Assembly (NCBI GenBank): GCA_026770585.1
Contig: MU646388.1
Span: forward strand, 558,385-574,021
Length of the DNA: 15,637 nucleotides
Origin: Baffinella frigidus
Taxonomy: Eukaryota > Cryptophyceae > Cryptomonadales > Baffinellaceae
Reading direction: 5' to 3'
Every line of letters starts with the position of its first letter. Positions within the stretch are counted from its first letter, which is position 1. Position numbers and translations under genes: made by a program. A model generated the notes under the pieces. It was not told the DNA's origin. It made no database searches and was given only the letters and a program-made list of their open reading frames with translations. Of the stretch, positions 1 through 12,600 are shown piece by piece.

Positions 1-51
1 CTCCCCCCCCCGCGCGCAACGCGAGTGTTGAACCCCACACCCACACTGCAT

Positions 52-103
52 ATCCTGGACGTAAGAGACAACCAGCTTCTCAGGATCCCGGGCAGCATCG
101 GCG
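52..103 (+). pseudogene. Partial copy of exon 1
   Basis: The sequence repeats the first half of exon 1 (ILDVRDNQLLRIPGSIG) and then stops matching. The acceptor position reads gca/tat instead of CAG, so it is probably not spliced. It suggests a local duplication upstream of the working exon. Confidence 0.75.
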
Positions 104-181
104 AAACCCTCCCCCTGATCCTCGCCGTGATATCTAAACCCGGACCCGGACCCTCAATCCTAACCCCAGAACCTCGCACAG

Positions 182-302
182 ATTCTGGACGTAAGAGACA
201 ACCAGCTGCTCGGGATTCCAGGGAGCATCGGCGCCCTCGACGCTCACCTCACCACCATCATGCTCGGCCGCAACCGCCTCACGTCGCTCCCGCCTGAACT
301 CG
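182..302 (+). CDS. Exon 1 seen: two LRR units
   Basis: The acceptor CAG is at 179-181 and the donor GT at 303; the exon enters in phase 0 and leaves in phase 1. It begins ILDVRDNQLLGIPGSIG and continues with LTTIMLGRNRLTSLPPELG, two clear 23-24 residue LRR units. Because it opens at the first conserved strand of a repeat, at least one upstream exon must lie outside the window. Confidence 0.85.
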
Positions 303-3300
303 GTCTGGCCTAAACCCTGAACCCTGAACCCTGAACCCTGAACCCTAAACCCTAAACCCAACGGCTCCGATTCCCTGGAAGCACGCTTCCAGGGAATTGG
401 AGCCGTTGGGTCTAGTTCCCTGCATCGAACAGCTCTAAGAACGAAACCAGATCTCAAGAAGCATACACTCAACCCTAACCAAGCCAGGTCATAAGTTTCA
501 TTTTACTACACCATCTACGTGTAAAGTTGATTCTCACACGGGAAACACGCCAAAAGTGTTGGGAATTGGAGCCGAAGCCATGCGGTATAATCATTTTTTT
601 GTACCACGAATTTTTTTTAGCGCGAAAAATTGCGTTTGAAATCCCCACTTCATGACCTGGCGTGGAAACCCGCAGGTTTCCCTTAAACCCTAAACCCTAA
701 ACCCTAAACCCTAAACCCTGAACCCTAAACCCTAACCCCTACACCCAAACCCCGCAACAGGAAAGCTCTCGAACCTGAAGAACCTGCACCTCAACTGCAA
801 CCTCCTCTCGCTGCTCCCTGACGAAATTGGGTTACCCCCACGCCCCAACCCCTTACAACCCCGTGTAGGATGACCGGAGTGACTTTACACACGGGGTTGT
901 CTCCCCAAAACGCCGGGCGCCCGTGCCCCCCCCACGCCCCAAACCCCGCTCCCTAAGCCTTACGCCCCAACGCCCTGACTCTGAACCCCAAACGCGACGA
1001 AATAAGCACTCCAGAGTCTGCGGATAACACTGAGCGTGTGTACTAGAGGGTGTTTAGGACAAGCAGATGACACCGAGTGCTTACGGTGCCCCTTGCTGGG
1101 AATGGTTTGGTTCACTTTCTCACCCTTCACTTTCTCGACACCGTGTGCAGGCCCCGTGGCTTCATAGGGACGCACCCCACAGTTTAATCCCGGTGAGTAT
1201 TCCTGCGAAGGGAACGCAGAGCGCTGCCCGCTGACACACGCGCCGAGCGTGGGACGTCCCAACGCAAAAAGAAACCTCCGTTACCGTTGGGGAGAAAAGG
1301 AACCTCCGTTACCGTAAGGAAAAGGAACCTCCGTTACCGTGAAGAACCTCCGTTACCGTTAGGGAGGACCGGTGGAATACCGTGCAGGTGTCACTCTGAC
1401 CGTGTGCCCCGGTGAACCCTAAACCCTCAACCCTAAACCGTAAACCAGGATGTGCACGGCGTTGGTGGACCTCCAGCTCTCGTACAACAAGCTCAAACAG
1501 ATCCCCGACACCTTCTCAAATCTCACGTTACACCCTAAACCCTACACCCCAAATCTCACGGTAAACCCTGAACCTTTGTGAACGGCTTCAATTCCCTTTG
1601 CGAGCCAATCCCTAAACCGTTCACCGCAAACCCTAAACGCTGAGCCCTGAGCCCTGAACCTGGTACCCTATGTTCTACAAGAAACCAGCTGCGCCTAATC
1701 CCCGACACCTTGTCAATTTCACGTAAAACTGTCAACCTTACACTATGGAAAGAGGCTCCTGTTCACTCCATAATTGACGGAAACGCTACTACAACAGTGT
1801 TGGGATTGTAGCCCCTGAATATGTCATCCCTGGTTTAGATGTCTCTCACATCGTGCACTTTAGGTCGAGGCTCCGGGTTTAGCGTTTAGGGTGCGTCGTT
1901 TTCGAAAACAACCTGCTCGAGCTGCTTTCAACGTGCAATTCTGGCAAACGGCTCCGATTCCTTATGGGAACCAAACCCATTTTCCTACAATAGATCTGGG
2001 AGACACCCATCTTCTCAAATCGCACGTGCTCCATGCATCACAAAACCCCAAACCCGAAGCATCCAACCCTGAACCCTGTACCCTAAACCCTAAACCCTAT
2101 TTCCCACAAGAAATCAGAGATACATCCACCTTATCCAACCTCACGTTGAACCCTAAACCTGTATCAGGTGTCTCACATCCTGCGCGCTGCAAAACAACCT
2201 GCTCGAGCTGCTCCCAACGTGCCTCGGAAACATGCCGCGGTTGCGAAAGCTGGCTTTCGCGAACAACCTCTGGCAGATGCCCCAGCAGGAGGTACCATCC
2301 CGAAGGGTCTTTCTATTGTTTGTACTGCGAATCATCCACTTTTGAGATGACGGTTCGTTTCCAGGGGAGATAGTTAACTAAACGACGTGCCTCGGCTTCT
2401 TCTTAGTCTTGGTTACCCTCGGGCCTGACTTTGCGTGGCCCAAACGTCCTCCCTAAACCCTAAACCCTAAACCTCAACCCTTAACCATAGACCCTCAACC
2501 CTCAACCCCAAACCCTACACCCCAAACCCCAAACCCCAAACCCCGAACCCCAAACCCCAAACCCCAAACCACAAACGCCAAACGCCAAACCACAAACCAC
2601 AAACCACAAACCACAAACCCCAATCGGTATGCTGGTCTTTGCGGTTTGGGTTCAGGGTCTACGGACTAGGCTTCAGGCTTCAGGCTTCAGGCTTCAGGGT
2701 TGAGGAGCTAGGGTTCAGGAGCTAGGGGCTAGGGTTTAGGGTTAAGGGGCTAGGCCTAACAGCCCTGTGAGCGATGTGCAGGTGCTCGCATGGTCAAAAC
2801 GGTACATGGATGACCAAGCTCTCAAGCTTTCCGTCGGCATGAAGGTGCCCCCGATTCTCAAACTCACTCGAAAGGAGGGTCACGCCAGATCCTCGTTTTC
2901 TTGACAACTTCCCAGCGCGAGATTTCGCATCATCCAAAAGTATCGCTGTAACCCTCGCGGTTTTGCGTCCGCCTATTGCCGCATACGCACAAGACTCCTC
3001 CTCTCGCTCCCAAAATCGCTCGTTTTCGGGTTCACAAAACGCCTATAAACCCACGTTGCGTGTCGGACTTCCCCCCCGCGGCTGAAAACACGCGATTCCA
3101 CGAACCAGGTGTGGGCGCGGTACCTGAAACTGCGACGGTTCAGGGCCGCGCGCGTTGACGCGATCAATGCTGACGGGACCCTCGATCTCTCGTACCCCTT
3201 CGACCACCCCGCGCACGTGCGTCCCCTATACATCTATTCTATAGTCTATATGGATTGTATAGTCTGTATATCTATTATATACTCTATACATATTGCGACG

Positions 3301-6300
3301 ATTTGTGTAGTAAATAGTCTATACATATTGAGACGGTTTGTGTAGATATTGAGATAATTTGTGTAGTAATCTGGGAGCCTACGGTAGGAAATCCTCAGGG
3401 TTACTCGTAGTAGCTTCAGTCCCGGCGTAGATTGTATAGTCTGAACATCTATTTTATAGTCTGTACATCCATTGCACAGTCTATACATCTCTTGGCCTAG
3501 ATTATATACCATTGCACAGTCTATGCATCTTTTGACCTAAATTATATACTGTACACTAAATTATACAATAGATATATGGACTATACAATAGATGCATGTA
3601 CGATATAATACGTATCGTATACAATACGTATCGTTTATATGACTATATCTCCCGTAGGACGATCCAGACCCCACGGGGCTACAGCTGAGAGTCCCACGCG
3701 CGACAGGTGACTCATGTGAGCGTTTCCTGGTACAACCTGTCCTCGAATTTCATCCCGGAAGATAACTGAATCAGTTTCTTTTTAATAGGAGGTTGAATAC
3801 ACGAAGTTAGTTAGGGCATATTTAATTTAATCAGGCCCCCTAATTAACGGAAAACGCTCAGTAGGGAACTGATTCAGTTATCTTCTGAGATGAAATTGGT
3901 TTGCGTCCCGGTACAAAGTTGCCCGGTTTAGTCAATTTGGAGTCGCGATACAAATTTAAAACGCGCCGGTACAAAACGATTTACATTTGTGTGCAGATCG
4001 GGTTGGACAAGGAGCGGGATGTGCATCCGGTTCAGCCCATATGCAAACTCGCTACAAGTCGACTGTAGCTTCAGGATCGCGTTACAAATTTAAAACGCGC
4101 TGGTACAAAACGATTTACATTTAAAACGCGCCGGTACAAAACGATTTTCATCCTTGGTGTGCAGATGGGGGTGGATAAGGAGCGGGATGTGCATCCTGTT
4201 TTGGAGCCTGAGGAAGAAGGCGGGGAGCCCACGGTTATCCCGAAACCCCAAACCCGAAATCCGAAATCCGGAACCTGAAACCCTAAAACCGAAACCCGAC
4301 ACCCGAAACCCGACACCCGAAATCCGAAACCCTAAGTTTACTCTACAACCACGCCGGTTTTACAGCATGGTAGTGCTACAATGTGTTAGACCTCTCCGCT
4401 TTCAAGTTTGTACCAGAAGCGTCTCGTCCCAGCGTTCTGAATCAGTTGTAAATCAACCCCGAACAGGTTTTTGTAACGCCACTAATCTCATGTGAAAACG
4501 GTTTTAATTTCAACCCTTGGGAATCGATGAAAATTACTACACGCGTACTTCAATATTACTAGTAAAGATTATGACGTGCAGTTAATTTCATTGACCACAA
4601 GTCTTCAATGAAAACCGTTTTCCAATGATATTTCGAACAAGTTATTGTAAAGCCACTAATCTCATGTGAAAACGGGAATCAATGAAAATTACCACACGAA
4701 TGCTTTAATATTACTAATAAAGATCATAATGTTCAGTATATTTCATGGCCCAAAGGTTTAAAATCAAAACCGGTTTCCAAAGGTTTTAAATTAAAATCGG
4801 TTACATTAAAACCGGTTTCGAACAGGTTATTGTAAAGCCCCTGACGGACCACGAGCGGCTGGTCGACTTCATGAGCCGGTTCCACGCGTCTGCCAAGACC
4901 AAGTGCCTCGACCTTTCCGGTACTGAAAGCAAAAATATTGTCCATTATCTTGTTGGCGAGCCGCAGAATACATGATGAGATCCCTACAATTCATGTAGAG
5001 CTATATATAATACATGTAGAGCTGCATATCATACATGTAGAGTGCCATGCAATACATGTAGAGAGGCACTCTGGTGCTAATTGAATTCTAAAACGTCATC
5101 AAAAATATAGTATGTGGCGGTTCCACGCGTCTGCCAAGACCAAGTGCCTCGACCTTTCAGGTATGCCGTTGACCACCCAAAAGGCTACATGGGACACTCT
5201 TGCCCGTATATCCGGGCGACACGTGACCAATCCCGGTACAACTCGAAGAAAAGGATCCAATTGTGGTCCCCTGTAGCCTTGTGGGTGGATGTGTGTGCGC
5301 GTTGCGGCGAGTCTCAGCTCCTCGTTCTTTCCACGTCCGGGCGTTTACTCGAGTCCGAAATCTCCGGTACAAAATTACAACCAGACTTGAATCTGCCACT
5401 TCCACTCGTGACCTGGCGTGGTGTGACCTGGCGTGGGGAAACGACGTATTTGAACCCCGGTCGCATACGGCAATAGATTCAGCTCAAACTCTGGCCTAAG
5501 CACTAAACCGCAAACCCCAAACCAGGGTTCCAGATCACAGAGTTTCTCGACTACGACGGCTTCCGATCGGGGTTCAAATATGTCGTCTCTTCAGGTTTTG
5601 AGCCTCTACCCGAAACCCGAAACCCGCAACCATGAAATTCCTCCTAAAGCTTAAAATCATTAAAACCTGAAACTGAATCCTGTACTGCAAACCCTAAACA
5701 TTTCGGGGTTCACATACGTCGTCTCTTCAGGTAGCCCTGAACCCTGAAACATAAACCCTACACCGAAACCCTGGTCGAGGACCCATTTCGCGCTTTACTT
5801 GTTTGCTTTGAAGAAAAAGATGTTCAAGTACGTCGCCTCCTCAAGTTTTGAGCCTCCATCCGAAACCCGAAACCCGAAACCTCAAACCCCCAACCCTAGT
5901 CCTAAACCACCCTAAACCCTGAACCCTGAATCCTAAACCCTAAACTCCAAACCCTCAACTCCAAACCCTCAACCCTGAACCCTAATTCCTAAACCCTAAA
6001 CCCTAAACCCTGAACCGGGTGATTCACCAAACCATAACCCCCAAACCTCTGAACCGATAACCAGGGTGGCTCAACAAACCCCGAACCACAACCCTCCAAC
6101 CCCCGAACCCCTAATCCCCTACACCCCTAATCCCGAAACCGCTAAACCCTAACCCAGGGTGGTCCACTAAATCATAAACCCTGAACCAGGGTGGTCCACT
6201 AAACCTAAACCATCTACCAGGGTGGTCCACTAAACCCCAAACCCTAACGCAGGGTGGTTCACGCAGGGCCTGACGAACCTGGTGCTCAGCTACAACCCCT

Positions 6301-6639
6301 AAACTCCTGCACCCATAATCTAGATCTGTCCGAGTAAAGTTGAATGCCACAGGTAAATTTCATGGGGGGGGTTCAAGTTTACCTGTGAAGTTTCAGGGGG
6401 GGCGAAATAATTATTTATAATAATTATTAATTAATTATTGATCTAGATAATCCCTAACCCGCTGAACCCTGACGCAGGGTGGTTCACGCGGGGCCTGACG
6501 AACCTGGTGCTCAGCTACAACCTGCTGTCGACCCTCCCCCTCTCAATCTCCCGCCTGGAAGCTCTCACGGTCTGTGTCTCTTCCACGAACAAAAATCCCG
6601 CGAATGCTTGTTCATATATATATTTATATACATATACAT

Positions 6640-6697
<58 letters not shown>

Positions 6698-9600
6698 ACA
6701 TTTTCTAAACCTTAAAACCTAAAACCTTAAAACCCTAAACCTTAAAGCTGCAACCTGCTGTCGACCCTCCCCCTCTCAATCTCCCGTCTCGAGGCTTTCA
6801 GGGTCCGAAGCCTGAACCCCCTAAACCCTAAACCATGCACCCTGGACCATGAACCCTAATCACTTAGCTACACCCCACACCATATACCTTACACCCTACA
6901 CCCTACACCCTACACCCTACACACTACACACTACACCCTACAACGCCCTACACCATACACCCTTCACCCTACACCCTACACCCTAAACCCTACACCCTAC
7001 ACCCGAAACCCTGAAACCTAAACCCCACCCCCTCAAACCTAAAACCTCGTAGAGTGGGCTCACCTGTATGCCCGGATCCAGCGCCTGCACGGGAATTCAA
7101 CTCTATATTACTATGCTATAATATGATATACCATACTACTATATAGTATGGTATAGTATACTGTACAGTCAATAGTATATAGTATATAGTATATAGTATA
7201 TAGTATATAGTATATAGTATATAGTATATAGTATATAGTATATAGTATATAGTTTAGTATATGGTATAGTAAGGCTGACGTGTATTCCCATGCAGGTGCT
7301 GGACCTGAGGAGCAACTGCCTCATCGCGCTGCTCGATACTCTCTCCCCCCTGTACAGTATGGTAAATAGTAAGCCTCGTAGTATGGTATATCACATCATC
7401 TCATAGTAATACAGATTTCATATTATCGCATAGTGATATATGATTCCCGTGCAGGCGCTGGACCTGAGAAGCAACTGTCTCATCGCGCTTCCCGAGACCC
7501 TGTCTTCGCTCACGTGTCTCCAGACCGTCGACATCTCCTTCAACAACCTCACGGTACACCACTCATCACAATATTCTACAATACATTGCGGTGCAAACCA
7601 CACAGCGGACTTCGAAGGGATTTTGAATAACCCCTGATCGATGAGACCTGGGACCCTACGGTAGGCAATCCGTAGGGACATAGGGGGGGTTCGTATGGAT
7701 AAGGTAACCGGAAATGGGCTCACGTGTCTCCAGACCGTCGACGTCTCTTTCACAACCTCACTGTACAAAACATATTACTTACAACATATTACATACATAA
7801 CATATTACTCACGGTACAAAACATATTATTTACAAAATATATTACTAACCGTAAAACCCCACGGTACAAAACATGTTACAATATTCTGCAATAACGTACA
7901 GTGCAAACTATACTATGCCGGTAGAAAATATATTGTGCCCCCTGAAGTTGACGGTTTTGTACCAGCGCTGTCAACTCTTGAAAAACGTTGGATCTCTGAG
8001 ACACGCTTATCCCTTACATGCATAAGCAATTGCATGGCCATGCAATTCAAATCGTGTTTTTGCCATCTTGGGGTAGATTTTGTGCTATTGTACAGCTGTG
8101 TCGAAGCTAAGATAGCAAAAGCTGTGAAAATGCACCATTAAGATAGCATAAAAAGCGGTTTTAATTGCATGGGCTTGGGCACTAACATGTCTCCAAACTG
8201 TCGACGTCAGCTTCACCACCCTCCCGATCAATATCTCGTTTGGCCGCGAAACGAAGAAAACGGTGGAAGTTACTAAACTATCAACGTTTGGTTTCCAGTC
8301 CGGTTCTTGACACCAAACGCTTTGCACACGGCTCTCATCCCGCCCCAAACCCTACCCCCCATACCCCAAACCCTAACCCCTCAACCCCGAACCAGGTTCT
8401 TCCGTGTGGACTGGGCGCGTCCCCACAACCCAAGTGGCCCCATATCCCAAACCCTGACCCCCAAACCCGAAATCAGGTTCTTCCGTGTGGACTGGGCGCC
8501 TCTCCACAAATCAAGTCGCTAATCGCGCACCATAACGCGTTCCTGCTAGCGCCTCCCCACGAAATTCTCAAGCAGGGTGATCGCGAAACCCTAACCTCTG
8601 AACCCTGAACCCTAAACCCCAAACCCCAAACCCGAAACCCTGAACCTTAAACCCCAAACCCCAAACCCCAAACCCCAGACCCCAGACCCCAAACCCTAAA
8701 CCCGAAACCCTAACCCCCAAACCCTCAACCATCGAACCTTAAACCCTGAACCAGGCGCAGCGGTCGTGGCCCGCTACTTGAACGGAATCCATCAGGTTGC
8801 GAGCCCTCCCCCACACAGCGGGTTATGTAGGGATTTTCGGCCCAAATCGGGCCGAGTTTCTGATACCTTATCCGTAGGAATCACCCTCTGTCCCTACGGG
8901 TTGCCTACCGTAGGATCCTAGGTCTTATCGCGTGGGGGTTATTCAAAACCCCTTCGAAGTCCGCTGTGTGGATACGGCTGTCGTTCGCACACCCTCCTGT
9001 TTCCTGGTACGAATCCTACTCGGGCCACTCGGTAGGCTACGGGGTACGTCCCTTCCCTGCAATCCGGGGAGGAACGTGGCAAATTGCTGACTTTTGGTGT
9101 GTTTTTTGCGCTAGATTCCAATAATTGACTTAAGCGCGGTTCCTCGTAATGTTCCGAGTGGACGTCTGTCGTCTTCAAACCCTCTTGTTTACTGGTACGA
9201 ACCTGCTCGGGTGAGTCATCGTCCTGGCAAAAATAATACCAAAAAACATTGTTCAGTCACGGGGCTGTCCTCTAGGCGCTAAAACCCGAAATTCTAAACC
9301 CCAAACCCCCAACCCTAAACCCCAAACCCCAAACCCTAAACCCTACACCCCAAACCCTAAACGCAGGCGCGCAAGACTGGCAAGCTCGACTGGTCGGGGT
9401 TGGGCCTCTGCTCTCTGGACACGCTTTTGGTGACCCTACACCCTAAACCCTATACCCAAGACATTTCAGACGTAATGAGGGGTCAATAAAACGTCAACTC
9501 AATGCTCTTTCGACAGCACCCTCGTTAGTTTGCCCTCCCGCTATGGAGCCAACCCACACAGCGGACTTCGAAGGGATTTCAAACAACCCTTACGCGATCG

Positions 9601-12600
9601 GGGTTGGGCCTTTGCTCCCTCGACACGCTGCTGGTGACCCTAATCCCTAAACCCTGACCGCACCCCTGAAATTTCGAACACCAATTTTGAGCACCAGTTT
9701 TTGAGCATTTGAAATTTGATTTGGTTCGGTTTGCACCTCGAATTGGCCCCTGCTCCCTCGACGCGCTCCTCGTAAGTTTGCCCTCCCGCTATCGGGACGT
9801 AAGTTTGCCCTCCCGCCAACTAGGCACACGAATAAAGGGTCCATAATCTGAACCTGAATTTTTCATTTTGAAATTCCATTTCCTTAAGGATGCAGGGCAA
9901 AGTTTTTAAAATCCTTGAAAATTATGTCCCGCCCTCGATCGCCAGTGGCACCTTAGATCCTAAGCTTGTGACCAGTCAGGAATTGAGCTGTACCTGGATC
10001 CCGTTTTGCATCACTGGGGGTTGGTCCGTGACGTCAGCACCGCACCCCTGATATTTTGCGCGCCAGTTTTCGCACACCGGATGTTTGGTTTGGTTTAGTT
10101 TGGCTTCTGGTGTTTGATTTGGTTTGATTTGTGCAGGTAATGCTTCCGGAGGGCGACGCGGCGCTGGTTGTCGAACTCTATCTTGACGACAACCTTCTCA
10201 CGTACGCCCGAGACCCCAACCCCTGGGCCCTACCCCTCTTATCCTGAACCCCAATCCTCAATCCCGAAACCCGTAATTATGAACTCTATCTTGACGACAA
10301 CCTTCTCACGTAATACCCTAAACCCTGCACCCTAAACCTTGAATCCTAAACCCCAATCCTCTATTCCAAATCCCAAATCACAAAACTCCAACCCTAATCC
10401 CCAATCTCAGAACCCTTAATTCTGAGCCCGCATCCCGAAAACCGAACCCCAAAACCCGAAACCCCGAAACCTGAGCCCCGAAGTGCTAAACCCTAAACCT
10501 TGAACTCTAAACTCCAAACTTAAGTCCGCACCCCTGAAACCTAAACCTCAGCCCTAAACCCTGAACCCTAAACCCCAAACCCTCAACCCTAAGCCCCAAA
10601 CCCCCAACTCCCCGCCGCATTGCCTCTACGAACGAACCTCCCGCAAATGTTGACCAATTCGAGTGTTCCCTGAAGACACACAGGTTATTCTCGAGACGGA
10701 CAGGTTATGCTCAAGGAGAGCGTCCTGACCGGTACAAAAGGATGTACCGTGGTACTGACGGGGGGGCGCGCGTGTGCAGAGTGTTGCATCCGGACGTCCT
10801 CTCGGAGCTTCTCAACCTCGAGGTCTCCACCCCACTCCACTCTGAGCCAGAACATTTCACCTAAGTCAACCCCTCCTGAAAGCCAGTGCGTGAAATGCCT
10901 GCTCCTAGAGCAGTTTCATCCAAACGAAATTGCAACTTACTGCCGAGGATCAGCTTTGTTGACTTAAGGCAAAACATCCTGGCTGGTAGTCCACTCGAGC
11001 ACGCTGGAAAACCCTACTTCAACCCCTTGCATAGCTCTTTGAAAGGATGTTTTTCGAATTTCGCCCAGAAAAAGTCACTTCCCCGCCGCTATGTAGCGGT
11101 AAGGTTCGGGGACGCGCAGTACAAACCAGGGACGTCGCCGCGACTGCTCTCGAATATTCCAGAACATTCTGGATGTTTGCAAAGGGCTCCAGCGTGTGCA
11201 GAGTGCTGCATCCGGACGTCCTTTCGGAGCTTCTTAACCTCGAGGTAACCTTCGTATACGTTGTATACTTGGTGATATATGACTCTGGGTAGGTGACTCG
11301 CTAGAGCATCTTCTGCTCTCGTGTGTCGCCTCCCAGAGCCCACCTCTCACTACCCTCAGACACTTGAGAATGCTAGAGGGGCCTGTTTGAAAGTGCGGTG
11401 TAACATTTGTGGAGAGTAACTTTTGTCAGATTGGTCACGAAACTCTGCGAAATTTGCACAGTCACGAGGTTGGATTACCCTATCCTGGTACGAATGTTTA
11501 CAACCCCACATGTAAATAGGATCCTCCAGCATTCGTACAACCCCACATGTAAATAGGATCCTCCAGAATTCTCTAGCGTTGACAATTTTGCACCAGAAAA
11601 CGTCGAATTTTGCCAATTTGCATTATTTTCACGGCCCACTTCTCTGCACGGTGCTGCCATAACTACCTGGTCTCAGTGCACCCGAACCTTGGCGCCTTCT
11701 ACCCTACAATCATTGTACACAAATATAGCAATAGTACATGGCACCGTCTACCCTATAATCATTGAAAAACAACGATTTGCCCGGTCTTCTTTGCATATTT
11801 ATTTACACTAATAATCTGGAAAAACATATATAAAATAACATTTCGTCCAAAATGACAGTGATAACTTGCGGGGCAGGTGATTCGGTGCTGTCGGAACTAC
11901 CTGGTCTCCGTGCACCCGAACCTTGGCGCCTTCTGTCCGCGGCTCGAGCAGATCACCCTCGACGGAAACCGCATCAGGCACTCCCTGCACCCTGCGACCA
12001 TACACCCACACACACTGGAACCATGCACCCAGACACACCCTGGAACCATACACCCACACACACCCTCGAAACAAAAACCCACACAGCGGGTCATGAAGGG
12101 GGTTTTTGCTCAGATTTAGGCCATTCCCCGGTACCTTGTCCGTAGGAACCCCCCCTATGTCCCTACGGATTGCCTACAGTAGGGTCGTAGGTCTCATCGC
12201 TTGAGGGTTATTCGAAATCCCTCCGAAGCCCGCTGTGTGGTCTCGGAAGATGGCTGAATCAGTTCCTTTTCAACAGGAGGTTGAATAGGAGAAGTTAGGT
12301 AGGGCATAGTAAGTTTAATTAGGCCTCCGAATGAAAACGCTAATTAGGGAACTGATTCAGTTGTTTTTCGAGTGACCTGAACCCGCCTCCCCGGAAATCG
12401 CTTCAGGTCGGCAAACCCTAAAACCTACAGCCTTAGCAGCACAGCGGACTTCGAAGGGATTTTGAATAACCCCTACGCGATGAGACCTAGTACCCTATGG
12501 TAGGCAACCCGTAGGAACATAGGGGGGTTCCTAATTTTAAACGATCGACCTCCAAATTTCAGACGATTGACCTCCGCGCGTTTGTTGGCAGCGACATTGC

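Noticed and set aside
134-472. Minus-strand open frame rich in GFRVQG-type repeats
   Set aside because: It is the reverse of telomere-like heptamers, opposite to clear LRR exons, with no homology signal. The same applies to the frame at 4071-4316.
2292-2373. Gene end after exon 4
   Set aside because: Reading through gives a stop near 2346, but a phase-0 donor lies at 2292 and exon 5 continues in phase 0. It is kept only as an alternative.
4835-4837. AAG as exon 8 acceptor
   Set aside because: CAG at 4823-4825 is in the same phase, matches all other acceptors and adds VIVK without a stop.
5114-5499. Plus-strand frames after the exon 8 copy as a new exon or gene
   Set aside because: They begin in the exon 8 duplicate and then show no LRR pattern; splicing 8 to 9 already gives the exact LRR text LDLSG|FQITEF.
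6479-6722. Long open frame through exon 10 into the TA repeat
   Set aside because: The open extension is poly(Ile/Tyr) from a microsatellite; exon 10 ends at the phase-matching donor at 6570.
8803-8980. Target-site duplications around family A copies
   Set aside because: Flanks of A1 (ccctccc / atacgg) and A2 (aaaaac / tctcgg) do not match, so no duplication is claimed.
11254-11338. tRNA gene
   Set aside because: Length and a stem suggested it, but there is no cloverleaf, no A-box or B-box and no CCA-side pairing.
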